This document shows, piece after piece, positions 35,645 to 44,296 of a DNA stretch of 64,000 bases. The notes under the pieces are model-generated. The model had not been told where the DNA came from and did no database searches. It worked only from the letters and a program-made list of their open reading frames with translations. Both the position numbers and the translations under genes were made by a program. How positions within the stretch are numbered: position 1 is the stretch's first letter; every line of letters starts with the position of its first letter. Source of the DNA: Paraburkholderia rhynchosiae (GTDB lineage Bacteria > Pseudomonadota > Gammaproteobacteria > Burkholderiales > Burkholderiaceae); contig NZ_PNXY01000023.1 of assembly GCF_002879865.1 (NCBI RefSeq), forward strand, positions 1 through 64,000, given 5' to 3'.

Positions 35645-36280
35645 ATGCCAGCCTCAACTGCCATCATCACCATTCTTACAGCGCTGTTATTGGGGGCAAT
35701 GAGTCCTGGACCGAGCTTCGTCATCGTCGCGCGCAATGCGATCGGTTTGTCGCGCGGCGACGGGCTCGCGACCGCGCTCGGCATGGGTATCGGCGGCGTG
35801 TTCTTTAGCGGCATTGCGTTGCTCGGCTTGTACACGCTGCTTGCCACAGTTGAATGGCTTTATATCGGCCTGAAAGTGGCCGGCGGACTTTACCTGATTT
35901 ATCTGGCGTCGAAGATCTGGCGCGGCGCCGCCAAACCGCTCGCATTCGACGCCACCCAAACCGTCCTTACGAATCCGCGTAAATCTTTCTGGAGTGGCCT
36001 CAGCACGCAACTCAGCAATCCGAAGACAGCGGTCTACTACGGCAGTATCTTCGCGGCGCTTCTGCCACAACATCCATCGCTGTGGTGCTATTTCGCGCTG
36101 CCACCTGCGATCTTTGCCATCGAAGCGGGCTGGTACACGATCGTCGCACTGTGCTTTTCCAGCAAGCGGCCGCGCGAAATCTATCTGCAATGGAAGGCCT
36201 GGATCGATCGCGTTGCAGCGAGCGCAGTTGCCGCCCTTGGATTGCGTCTGGTGCTGACCGCGCACAAAGTGGGGATCTGA
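35645..36280 (+). CDS. LysE/RhtB-family amino-acid exporter
   Basis: 211 residues with six predicted membrane segments. The family signature is at the start (LLGAMSPGPSFVIVARNAIGLSRGDGL), with the conserved STQLSNPKTAVYYGS loop in the middle. GGAG lies at good spacing before ATG 35645. It exports an amino acid or derivative; the substrate cannot be told from sequence. Confidence 0.9.
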   Translation: MPASTAIITILTALLLGAMSPGPSFVIVARNAIGLSRGDGLATALGMGIGGVFFSGIALLGLYTLLATVEWLYIGLKVAGGLYLIYLASKIWRGAAKPLAFDATQTVLTNPRKSFWSGLSTQLSNPKTAVYYGSIFAALLPQHPSLWCYFALPPAIFAIEAGWYTIVALCFSSKRPREIYLQWKAWIDRVAASAVAALGLRLVLTAHKVGI

Positions 36281-36415
36281 AACGGCCGTCGCACGAGCGG
36301 CTTGCCCTGAGTCGAGGTACGACACGCAGCACGGCAAGCCGCGAAACAGGGCCGCATGCAAAGCCGCCGCCACGCTGAACGCCGGCCCTCCAGCCGGACA
36401 GTTACAAGTTAAGTG

Positions 36416-36444
36416 TTGACGCTGATACGCCATAGCGGTTACTG
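36416..36444 (+). promoter_or_regulatory. Candidate cspA promoter with long leader
   Basis: TTGACG (36416-36421), a 17-base spacer, then TTACTG (36439-36444). Transcription from here would give a leader of about 130 bases before cspA, the length typical for cold-shock mRNAs whose leader refolds with temperature. The rest of the 304-base gap (36281-36584) holds nothing else I can name. Confidence 0.4.
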
Positions 36445-36584
36445 TGGCACCCGAAGTTCAAGAAGTTCGATTGCTGTTCATCAATGTCTCGCTCCTCAGC
36501 GGTATTCGTTGTCCTCTCCCTCCTTGACGCTTCTAGCGCTCCTTTACAGAGCAAATTTTCAATTTCATTCCTCAAGGATTCTTC

Positions 36585-36788
36585 ATGGATACCGGTACCG
36601 TTAAGTGGTTCAACGACAGCAAAGGCTTTGGCTTCATCACCCCGGACAAGGGCGGCGACGACCTGTTCGCGCACTTCTCCGAAATCAGCGGCAACGGCTT
36701 CAAGACGCTCGCTGAAAACCAGAAAGTGAGCTTCGAAACGAAGCAAGGCCCGAAGGGTCTGCAAGCGGCTAACATCACGCCGCTGTAA
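36585..36788 (+). CDS. cspA: CspA-family cold-shock protein
   Basis: 67 residues, a single cold-shock OB-fold. RNP1 is KGFGFI and RNP2 is DLFAHF, both with the RNA-binding aromatics. It melts RNA secondary structure in the cytoplasm. Product family certain; whether it is truly cold-induced is not visible from sequence, though the long leader suggests post-transcriptional control. Confidence 0.95.
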   Translation: MDTGTVKWFNDSKGFGFITPDKGGDDLFAHFSEISGNGFKTLAENQKVSFETKQGPKGLQAANITPL

Positions 36789-36800
36789 GTTTGAAGGGCT

Positions 36801-36822
36801 CGATGTCCGGCAACGGACATCG
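36801..36822 (+). terminator. Hairpin after cspA
   Basis: A perfect nine-base stem CGATGTCCG / CGGACATCG with GCAA tetraloop, 12 bases after the cspA stop. No U-tract, so it may protect the 3' end or assist termination. Confidence 0.5.
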
Positions 36823-37079
36823 GGCTGCAGCGACATCCTCGCGGAGCTTCGTCTCCCACAGTTGGCGCGCGATCGCTTTTGAGTTGCATGTATTCAGGCA
36901 ACTCGCTCAAGCGCCAAACGCCTCGTTGCACCTCATTCTTCTCCCCTCGGCTTCAACGCCAATTTTTAGCTTTCCGGCTGCGTTCAGATTCGGCTCGCAA
37001 TGGCTTTGAATCGGCTCGTCCGCGCGACTCATGGAAGTTCGCACGGCAGGCCCGCACTCGTACATTATTAAAATATAAA

Positions 37080-37304
37080 ATGCAAAACAAACATATTCAT
37101 CACTACAACGGCTATGCCGTCCAACCTTCGGCGCATCGTTTGCCCGACGGTACGTTTTCATCCAACCTGTTGCTCGAACGCGCCGACAGCGCGCGTGCCG
37201 ATGGGCGCTACCAGTTCTATTCGCTCGATTACTTCACCAACGAAGAGCAGGCATTGCGGCATTCGGCGCAATGGGCACGCGAGTGGGTCGATACGCGCGG
37301 TTGA
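37080..37304 (+). CDS. Small conserved-looking hypothetical protein
   Basis: 74 residues starting MQNKHIHHYNGYAVQPSAHRL. The pattern, with LERADSARADGRYQFYSLDYFTNEEQALRHSAQWAREWVD, looks like the short alpha/beta proteins of unknown function common in Burkholderiales. ATG 37080 follows an AT-rich stretch; no clear ribosome-binding site. Soluble, no signal. Confidence 0.6.
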   Translation: MQNKHIHHYNGYAVQPSAHRLPDGTFSSNLLLERADSARADGRYQFYSLDYFTNEEQALRHSAQWAREWVDTRG

Positions 37305-37516
37305 AGGCTGAATAAGCCCTGAATGAGTGCGCGAAGTTCGAAGTTCTGAATTTTTCGCGCCAACGCAAAAGAGCGCCGCGCGCAGCGGCCGCTCTTTACG
37401 CTGCCTGACTTTTCGGCACACGGATAAAGAATCCGCTTCGACAGCCGTTATGCGAATCAGGGCGCCGCTTGCCAGCCGCGCCCTATTCCGCGTCCAACGT
37501 ACTGTCGAATCCGATA

Positions 37517-39076
37517 ATGAACCGTCTGACACTGAAACAGAAGTTGTGGGTGCCCCTGCTGCTTTGCTGGGTGGCGCTGCTGATCGTGACCGTTGTCAAC
37601 GCGTTCGAAGCGCGTGGCGCCCAGATGGACGCACGGCGCGCAGCGCTCGCCGACGTCACCGACATGGCGGCCTCGATCGTCGCGGACTACGCGAAGCAGG
37701 CGAACGCCGGCAAGCTTTCCGTCGACGAAGCACAGCAGCAGGCCATCGCGCGCGTCAATGCACAGCGTTACGGTGCATCGGGCTATGTGACGATCGTGCG
37801 CGGCGACTCGGTGATGGTCGCTCATCCAATGAGCCCGCAACTCAACGGCAAGGAGATGAGCGGCTTTCGCGACGCCAGAGGCAATGCGCTATATCACGAC
37901 ATTGCCGCAGCCGGCAGCTCGGCGGCAGGTTCAGGCTACCTGCGGTACTGGTGGCCGAAGCCCGGCCAGACCAAACCCAGCGAAAAAATCGGCTATGTAA
38001 AGCGCTTTACGCCGTGGAACTGGGACTTCATAGCCGGCGCCTACATGGACGACATTCAGGCACAGTTCTACCTAACACTCCTGCGCTCTGGCGGCATGCT
38101 GCTGGTGCTTGGCGTGTTCGTCTCGTTCGTCGCATCGCGCGTGGTGCGCAACGTGTCGCGTTCGATCGGCGGTGAACCGTCCGCGGCGGCCGCAATCGCC
38201 ATGCGCATCGCTCGCGGCGATCTCGCCACACCTATCGACTTACGCCGCGACGACACATCCAGCCTGCTCTTCTCGCTGCGCGAAATGCGCGATCAGCTCG
38301 CGGCCACCGTCGCGCGAATCAAGAACTCGGCCGAAACGATCACGGTCGCCTCGAAAGAAATTGCCGCAGGCAACCTGGACCTGTCGAGCCGTACGGAAGA
38401 ACAGGCCGCGTCGTTGCAGCAAACCGCTGCCAGCATGGACGAACTCACCAAGACCGTGACGCAGAACGCCGATAACGCTGCGACTGCGTCGAAATTGGCG
38501 AAAGACGCATCGAGCATCGCCGCGCGTGGCGGCGAGGTCGTCAATGACGTCGTCGAAAAAATGGCCGGCATCACGGATAGTTCACGCAAGATCGGCGAGA
38601 TCATCAGCGTGATCGAAGGCATCGCGTTCCAGACGAATATCCTCGCGCTCAACGCAGCCGTGGAAGCCGCACGCGCCGGCGAGGAGGGCCGTGGCTTCGC
38701 CGTGGTCGCGGGCGAAGTCCGCAATCTCGCTCAACGCAGCGCAACCGCCGCCAAGGAGATCAAGGTGCTGATCGACCAGTCGGTCGAGCAGGTCGGCGAG
38801 GGTTCGACGCTGGCCGGTAAAGCCGGCAGTACGATCGGCGAAGTGGTAGAGGCCGTGCGCCGCGTCACGGCGATCATGAACGAAATTTCGGCGGCATCGA
38901 AGGAACAGAGTTCCGGCATCGGTGAAGTGAATCTCGCGATTCGCCAGATGGACGACGTCACGCAGCGCAATGCGGCACTCGTCGAGCAGGCCGCGGCCGC
39001 AGCCGGTTCGCTGGATGAGCAGACCCAACAGCTGCGAGAAGCCGTTGCGGTGTTCAGGGTCGAGCAATGCGCGTGA
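37517..39076 (+). CDS. Methyl-accepting chemotaxis protein, single-Cache type
   Basis: 519 residues from ATG 37517. Membrane helix at about 10-30, a periplasmic single-Cache sensor (about 35-185; RYGASGYVTIVRGDSVMVAHP, KRFTPWNWDFIAGAYMDD), a second helix (about 190-210), HAMP, and the cytoplasmic signalling domain with its tip at about 370-395 (FQTNILALNAAVEAARAGEE). Single-Cache receptors of this subclass usually sense short organic acids. No C-terminal pentapeptide tether. Intact, unlike the receptor at 25.4 kb. Confidence 0.93.
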   Translation: MNRLTLKQKLWVPLLLCWVALLIVTVVNAFEARGAQMDARRAALADVTDMAASIVADYAKQANAGKLSVDEAQQQAIARVNAQRYGASGYVTIVRGDSVMVAHPMSPQLNGKEMSGFRDARGNALYHDIAAAGSSAAGSGYLRYWWPKPGQTKPSEKIGYVKRFTPWNWDFIAGAYMDDIQAQFYLTLLRSGGMLLVLGVFVSFVASRVVRNVSRSIGGEPSAAAAIAMRIARGDLATPIDLRRDDTSSLLFSLREMRDQLAATVARIKNSAETITVASKEIAAGNLDLSSRTEEQAASLQQTAASMDELTKTVTQNADNAATASKLAKDASSIAARGGEVVNDVVEKMAGITDSSRKIGEIISVIEGIAFQTNILALNAAVEAARAGEEGRGFAVVAGEVRNLAQRSATAAKEIKVLIDQSVEQVGEGSTLAGKAGSTIGEVVEAVRRVTAIMNEISAASKEQSSGIGEVNLAIRQMDDVTQRNAALVEQAAAAAGSLDEQTQQLREAVAVFRVEQCA

Positions 39077-39210
39077 TCGCGCGGCGCTGGCATCAGGCGG
39101 TACGCGCGTCGCTCTCGCGCGTGACGGAGCGCTAAAGGTTGGCAACCGGAGCGTTCGCGCAATCAATGTCTACAGGCACCGCGGTCTGCATCCGATTCTC
39201 CAGCGCATAA

Positions 39211-39238
39211 AAAAAGGTGCCGCGAACGGCACCTTTTT
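39211..39238. terminator. Bidirectional intrinsic terminator
   Basis: A 12-base perfect stem AAAAAGGTGCCG / CGGCACCTTTTT with CGAA loop between the convergent chemoreceptor and porin genes. A-run on one side and T-run on the other give a U-tract in both directions. Confidence 0.9.
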
Positions 39239-39264
39239 GCGCAACGAGTAGCTTCTGCTGAAGC

Positions 39265-40395
39265 TTAGAAGCGGTGACGCAGACCGACCGTAGCAGCCGT
39301 CTGGTTCTTCGACGACGACGGAGCTTGCGTGATGTCGCCGCTGTAGATCGAAGCGACGCCGCCGTCGCCCATTGCGTGCTGGTACACGGCTTGAGCGTAG
39401 ACGTCCGTGCGACGCGACAGCGCGTAGTCAGCCTGCAGGCCGATCTGATGGTAACGGGTCTTCAGATCGTTGCCATCCGCGTTCACACCGTAACCGCGTG
39501 CGTCCGTGAACGTGTAAGCGATGCCCAGGCCCAGAGCCGGCGTCACGTTGTACTTGCCGTTAACTTCGTAGTTGTTCGAGCGGCCTGCACGTTGACCCGG
39601 CGCTGCGCCGACAACGTTGTCAGCACGCGATTGCGTCCATGCCGCACCGACGGTAGCCGGGCCGAATGCATACGAAGCAGCTGCGCCGAACTCACGTTGA
39701 CGGAAATTGCCGCTGATGCGCGAGTTCAAGCCGTCCGTAGCGCCGCTTGCGTTTGCGAACGGGTTGTTCTGCTGCGCGTAAGCCGCGCCCAAATGCAGAC
39801 CTTGCCACTGATACGCAGCACCAACGCTGTATTCACGGTTGTTTGCGAATGCGCCAGCCTGGTTCGAGAAGCCGTACGTGCCGCCGAACGTGAAGCCGGC
39901 GTAGTTAGCGCTCGAGTACTTGACCGAGTTGTTGACTGCGAAGCCGCCGTTCGTGTTGAGGTTGTCGTTGTTGAACGGGTGCGCGAAGTACGTGCCGCCC
40001 CAGCTGCCCGTTGCGGTCAGCGGTGCCAGGTAGTCTTGAGCTGCGTCGTATTGACGGCCCAGCGTGACCGTACCGAATTGCGCGCTCGACAGACCGACAA
40101 ACGCCTGACGGTTGAACATGCCGTTGTTGTTCGCGAACCTGCCGTTGTTGACGTTAAAGCCGCTTTCCAACGTGAAGATTGCCTTCAGACCGCCACCCAG
40201 ATCTTCCGAGCCGCGCAGACCGAAACGGCTTTGGTCGATGCCGCCGCTGCCTGCTGCCCACTTCGAGTTGTGAGCAACGTTGCTCGTGTAGGTCACGCCA
40301 GCGTCCAGCAGACCGTACAGGGTGACGCTGCTCTGTGCGTGAGCGACGGAAGCGAACGATGCGGCAACCGCAACAACGATGAGACTCTTTTTCAT
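39265..40395 (-). CDS. Gram-negative trimeric porin (OmpC/Omp32-like)
   Basis: 376 residues from ATG 40395, with AGGAG eight bases upstream. Signal peptide MKKSLIVVAVAASFASVAHA, then mature SSVTLYGLLDAGVTYTSN, the standard start of burkholderial porins; 16 beta strands are expected. GLRGSEDLGGGLKAIFTLESGF and the terminal VGLRHRF (C-terminal Phe for Bam recognition) are intact. General diffusion channel in the outer membrane. Confidence 0.93.
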   Translation of the reverse strand: MKKSLIVVAVAASFASVAHAQSSVTLYGLLDAGVTYTSNVAHNSKWAAGSGGIDQSRFGLRGSEDLGGGLKAIFTLESGFNVNNGRFANNNGMFNRQAFVGLSSAQFGTVTLGRQYDAAQDYLAPLTATGSWGGTYFAHPFNNDNLNTNGGFAVNNSVKYSSANYAGFTFGGTYGFSNQAGAFANNREYSVGAAYQWQGLHLGAAYAQQNNPFANASGATDGLNSRISGNFRQREFGAAASYAFGPATVGAAWTQSRADNVVGAAPGQRAGRSNNYEVNGKYNVTPALGLGIAYTFTDARGYGVNADGNDLKTRYHQIGLQADYALSRRTDVYAQAVYQHAMGDGGVASIYSGDITQAPSSSKNQTAATVGLRHRF

Positions 40396-41276
40396 GCGTG
40401 GGACTCCTGTTCGATAAATTTTCGCGGGGGAGCGAGACCTGCCTCGACAGCGCACGAATGCGCCACCGCCCTTGTCGCCGAACCATCGTGGATCGGCCGG
40501 GCACCCTCTAAACGAAGCGTGAGTGTAGGTGGACACCCTAATAGCCGCGCCCGCAATTCACGCAACACGGTCTTTCGCATTTCACAATAATCGAACGGCG
40601 GTTTCCGCTAAGTACTTGTTTTTGGGAAATTTAATGGAAAGAGGGACAGGCCGTGCGCCTGCTCCGGACATAAATTATTTGCAACTTTTCAATAAATGAA
40701 GTTGCGCATCTACAACAGCGTGTAATACCGAAGACGCAACTGGACCGGATGACTTCGGGCTGCGGAAGGGCCGGAGCGCTTAATGATTAGGCAATTCTCT
40801 GCGTTACAGATCGGTTATAAATTTATTTACGAAAGACGGGAACTTAACGGGTTTGATAATGTCGCCCCGTTAATCGAAGTTGTTCGAGCCATTGGTTTAT
40901 CGCGGCATTAAGCGGCGCTCAAGTCCGACTTCCAATCACCGAGCGCGAGTAACGGCTACCTCACAATGCAGATCAGCCCGCGGCTTGGATTGCTCTAGCG
41001 CAATAAAAAAACCGCCTTAGGCGGTCCGAGTCGAATTGCGGCAGGTCACCGCGTTAAGTACGGCATACGCAGTTTGGTATCGACGACTGATGGGTGAAGC
41101 CTTCAGCACGGGCATGTCCGGAGGTGAATTGCGGCGCCGCGCGCCGCGTGACGAACCCGGTGCTGAAAGCGGACGGCAATGCGTCGACCAGCCTTCCAAC
41201 TACATTGACGGCACGGCCGTGCGCTTTGTCACACGTAGTTTCCCTAATTTCGGCCAGCCCGCTCTTATGGCTCAGG
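40396..41276. other. Long region without a convincing gene
   Basis: 881 bases upstream of the porin. The first about 500 bases hold AT-rich stretches (40610-40720, 40810-40870), probably the porin leader and promoters. Then come a - strand terminator (41004-41025) and the palindrome GCACGGCCGTGC (41211-41222). A 60-codon - strand frame (41017-41199) ends with its stop codon in the loop of that terminator hairpin; it is a weak candidate for a small Arg-rich protein. Confidence 0.5.
41004..41025 (-). terminator. Intrinsic terminator, - strand
   Basis: Read on the - strand: ACCGCC-TAA-GGCGGT followed by seven T residues. It would stop a leftward transcript, perhaps that of the small acidic protein gene at 41.4 kb or of a small gene in between. 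Confidence 0.75.
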
Positions 41277-41450
41277 TTATGACTTGTTCTGCGATCGCCC
41301 TAGCGCGTCCTCATCCTCGGGGGAACTGCCGGGCGCCAACGGATCGGTTTCGGGCGGCGTTCCCGGCAGCGGACGCGGCTGCTCTTCCGGCGCGTCGAGC
41401 GGTTCGTTCGCGGGATCGGCTATGGGGTCAATGGTGGGATCGGTTTGCAT
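41277..41450 (-). CDS. Small Pro/Asp/Glu-rich protein
   Basis: 57 residues from ATG 41450, preceded by GGAG at seven bases; a longer frame upstream lacks such a site. The product is acidic and disordered-looking (DPIADPANEPLDAPEEQP, ETDPLAPGSSPEDED). Similar short acidic proteins are frequent in Burkholderia genomes. No function can be given. Confidence 0.55.
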   Translation of the reverse strand: MQTDPTIDPIADPANEPLDAPEEQPRPLPGTPPETDPLAPGSSPEDEDALGRSQNKS

Positions 41451-41613
41451 GACGAGACTCCGGTGGATGGGAACATCTCCCGCCACCAGTAGCGCAACCA
41501 TTATTCCCGCAGTGGGCAGTTCCCCTCCATTAGCCGATGGCTTGGCCGAAACGTCGGTGTTTACCCGCCAACCCGCTCTTTGAGCTTGCACCTTTGCGGG
41601 CTCGATCACAGAA

Positions 41614-41627
41614 TGTAAGCGCTATCA
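41614..41627. promoter_or_regulatory. LacI-type operator, distal copy
   Basis: TGTAAGCGCTATCA, with the central AGCGCT palindrome and outer TGT/-CA arms of LacI-family sites. It matches the second copy 77 bases downstream in 13 of 14 positions; the two also share the preceding GAA. Confidence 0.6.
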
Positions 41628-41690
41628 TGGAGTCCAAAGCACAACGGCACCCAGCTACATGCGGTAAGCGGGAGCGCCCGTCGGTGCGAA

Positions 41691-41704
41691 TGTAAGCGCT
41701 AACA
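41691..41704. promoter_or_regulatory. LacI-type operator, proximal copy
   Basis: TGTAAGCGCTAACA, symmetric as TGTnAGCGCTnACA. It lies 171 bases before the MFS start. With the copy at 41614 it forms a pair spaced about seven helical turns apart, suited to looping by the LacI-family protein encoded at 44297. Confidence 0.65.
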
Positions 41705-41782
41705 CGCACACCACGCAACTGGCGCCCCCCACCGCACCACCGCGCCGGCGCAATGCCCAAGCGGCGCAGACCCCGACCGACC

Positions 41783-41801
41783 GCGCGTCGAATCGACGCG
41801 C
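41783..41801. repeat. 19-base perfect palindrome
   Basis: GCGCGTCGAATCGACGCGC: nine-base arms around a single A, 74 bases before the MFS start codon. In the mRNA it would form a strong stem in the leader if it could open a loop; in DNA it may be a protein site. The remainder of the 41451-41874 gap shows only the two operators. Confidence 0.6.
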
Positions 41802-41874
41802 GCCTCCGGCCGCCCGACATCGCATCGGCGTGGCCCGCTTACCGAAACGCAAACATGAAACGGAGACAACGATC

Positions 41875-43194
41875 ATGAGCGCAATCCCGAACCACGAGCA
41901 GGCCCCGCCGAAAATCCGCCGCGCCCAGATCGTGGCGCTCTCGCTGCTGATGGTCAGCGGCATCGTCAACTATCTCGACCGCGGGACGCTCGCCGTCGCC
42001 AATCCGCTGATCCGTCACGACATGGGCCTGTCGCTCGGGCAAATGGGACTGCTGCTCTCGGCGTTCTCGTGGAGCTACGCGTTGTTCCAGTTGCCGGTGG
42101 GCGGACTCGTCGACCGGATCGGACCGCGCAAGCTGCTGGGCATCGGGCTGATCGTGTGGTCGCTCGCACAAGCGGCCGGCGGCTTCGTCTCGACGTTCGG
42201 CTGGTTCATCCTTGCGCGGATTCTGCTCGGCATCGGTGAAGCGCCCCAGTTCCCGTCGGCGGCACGCGTGGTGAGCAACTGGTTCCCTCTGCGCGAGCGC
42301 GGCAAGCCGACCGGCATCTTCAACTCGGCGTCACCGCTCGGCACGGCGCTCGCGCCGCTCTGTCTGTCGTTGCTGGTCGTGCATTTCAACTGGCGCTGGG
42401 CGTTCATCGTGACGGGCATCGCGGGCTTGATCGTCGCCGCGGTATGGTTCGCGGTGTATCGCGATCCGGTCAAGGCAACCATGAGCGAGACCGAGCGCCG
42501 CTATCTGGAAGGCGATCAAGCCGACAGGAAACCCGCGCCCGTCGTCACGTTCGCCGACTGGCGCTCGCTGTTTTCGCATGGCACGACGTGGGGCATGCTG
42601 ATCGGCTTTTTCGGCTCCGTCTATCTGAATTGGGTCTACCTCACGTGGCTGCCCGGCTATCTGACGATGGAGCGTCACATGAGCCTGATGCACACCGGCA
42701 TCGCGGCATCGGTGCCGTTTTTCTGTGGCTTTGTGGGGTCGCTCACGGCCGGCTGGTTTTCCGATCTGATCACGAGTGACAGCGCCAGCCCGGTCGCTAG
42801 TCGCCGCAATGCCGTGGTCATCGCAATGCTCGGCATGGTTGCGTTCACGATTCCCGCCGCGCTCGTCGAGAGCAACACGATTGCGATTGTGTGCATCTCC
42901 GTCGTGATCTTTCTCGCGAACGCCGCGTCCGCGAGTTCATGGGCGCTTGCCACGGCCGCCGCGCCGCCGAACCGCGTCGGCTCGCTCGGCGCGATACAGA
43001 ACTTCGGCGGCTTTCTCGGCGGCGCGCTCGCGCCGATTCTCACCGGCTACATTGCGCAAACGTGGTCGTTCGTGCCGGCACTGCTGACGGCCGCGGGCAT
43101 CGCGTTCATCGGCGCAATGAGTTACCTGCTGCTGGTGCGCAAACCGATCGCCGACGAATCCGCCACGAACGAAGCCATGCAGGCGCCAGCGTGA
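41875..43194 (+). CDS. MFS transporter, anion:cation symporter (sugar-acid) type
   Basis: 439 residues with 12 predicted membrane segments. The first block, VNYLDRGTLAVANPLIRHDMGLSLGQMGLLLSAFSW, is characteristic of the ACS family (glucarate, galactonate, tartrate transporters), with the G-x-x-x-D-R-x-G loop (GGLVDRIGPRKLLG). CGGAG lies upstream of ATG 41875. Together with the lyase and LacI gene that follow, it should import a sugar acid that is then split (inference). Confidence 0.88.
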   Translation: MSAIPNHEQAPPKIRRAQIVALSLLMVSGIVNYLDRGTLAVANPLIRHDMGLSLGQMGLLLSAFSWSYALFQLPVGGLVDRIGPRKLLGIGLIVWSLAQAAGGFVSTFGWFILARILLGIGEAPQFPSAARVVSNWFPLRERGKPTGIFNSASPLGTALAPLCLSLLVVHFNWRWAFIVTGIAGLIVAAVWFAVYRDPVKATMSETERRYLEGDQADRKPAPVVTFADWRSLFSHGTTWGMLIGFFGSVYLNWVYLTWLPGYLTMERHMSLMHTGIAASVPFFCGFVGSLTAGWFSDLITSDSASPVASRRNAVVIAMLGMVAFTIPAALVESNTIAIVCISVVIFLANAASASSWALATAAAPPNRVGSLGAIQNFGGFLGGALAPILTGYIAQTWSFVPALLTAAGIAFIGAMSYLLLVRKPIADESATNEAMQAPA

Positions 43195-43246
43195 GCGCAT
43201 GCGCGTCCGCCCCGACTAATGAACTCTCTTCAGGAGCACAAAATCC

Positions 43247-44206
43247 ATGACAGCCGCGAAGCAACCCACGTTGTGCATTGAAGGCATCGTTCCCGTGATG
43301 CTGACGCCGTTCGACGATTCCGGCGCAATCGACTACGCCGGCCTCGAACGTCTTATCGAGTGGTACCTCGCAAACGGATCGGACGCGCTCTTCGCCGTCG
43401 CGCAGTCGAGTGAGATGCAGTTCCTCACGCTCGGCGAACGCGGCGCGCTGGGACGCTTCGTCGTCGACAAAGTGGCGGGCCGCATTCCGGTCGTGGTGTC
43501 CGGCCACATCAGCGACGATCCCGACGCGCAAGTAGAAGAGCTGAACGTCGCGGCGGCGACGGGCGCGCAAGGCGTCGTACTTGTGACGAACCGTCTCGAT
43601 CCCGCTCGCGAGGGAACGCGGGCGTTCGCCGCGAATCTCGAGCGGCTGCTCGCGCGTCTTCCGTCCGACGTGCCGCTCGGCCTCTACGAATGTCCCGCGC
43701 CGTATCGTCGGCTTCTTTCGGATGACGAAATAAAGCTGTGCATCGACACCGGCCGCTTCATCATGCTGAAGGACGTGAGCTGCGATCTGGCGACAGTCAA
43801 GCGCCGCGTCGCGCTCGCAGATGGCTCGCCGCTTAAGATTCTCAACGCGAACGCGGCAATCGCATGGGACGCGATGAAAGCCGGCTCGGCGGGTTTTAAC
43901 GGCGTATTCACGAACTTCCATCCGGACCTGTACAAATGGCTGCGCAACGACGCCGCCCAAGACCCGGCTCTCGCGGATGAACTCGCGACGTTCCTCGTGC
44001 TCGCGGCCGTCTCCGAATCGCTCGGCTATCCGGCACTGGCAAAGATCTATCACCAGCGCATCGGCACATTCCGCTCGATTCGCTGCCGCGTGATCGACTA
44101 CGACGTGCGCGAACGATTCTGGGCACTCGATGCGATCCTCGACAAGATCGTCGCGGGCACCGAGCATTTTCGCGCTCGCATCGCGGCGCTGAATTCGGGC
44201 CGCTAG
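43247..44206 (+). CDS. Dihydrodipicolinate-synthase-family aldolase/lyase
   Basis: 319 residues, a TIM barrel. The Schiff-base Lys175 (FIMLKDVSCD) and catalytic Tyr147 (LGLYECPAP) are present at the 28-residue spacing of DapA. The GIVPVMLTPFDDSGAID opening is usual for the family. The context (MFS transporter before, LacI regulator after, 52 bases from the MFS gene) points to a catabolic aldolase for a 2-keto-3-deoxy sugar acid rather than to lysine synthesis. Substrate unknown. Confidence 0.85.
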   Translation: MTAAKQPTLCIEGIVPVMLTPFDDSGAIDYAGLERLIEWYLANGSDALFAVAQSSEMQFLTLGERGALGRFVVDKVAGRIPVVVSGHISDDPDAQVEELNVAAATGAQGVVLVTNRLDPAREGTRAFAANLERLLARLPSDVPLGLYECPAPYRRLLSDDEIKLCIDTGRFIMLKDVSCDLATVKRRVALADGSPLKILNANAAIAWDAMKAGSAGFNGVFTNFHPDLYKWLRNDAAQDPALADELATFLVLAAVSESLGYPALAKIYHQRIGTFRSIRCRVIDYDVRERFWALDAILDKIVAGTEHFRARIAALNSGR

Positions 44207-44296
44207 CGCTTGCCGGCTTCGATCATCGCGATCACGCCGTGATGAATGCGGCGGTAAGATGTCAGGCTTCCAGTTTCATCTTTGCTTTCCGATTTC

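Noticed and set aside
41017..41199. 60-codon - strand frame called as a gene
   Set aside because: Only a possible small protein; no ribosome-binding site at its first ATG and no family, so it is mentioned in the intergenic entry instead.
43106..44167. A 353-codon - strand frame
   Set aside because: Lies over the DHDPS-family gene, whose catalytic Lys and Tyr are in place on the + strand.
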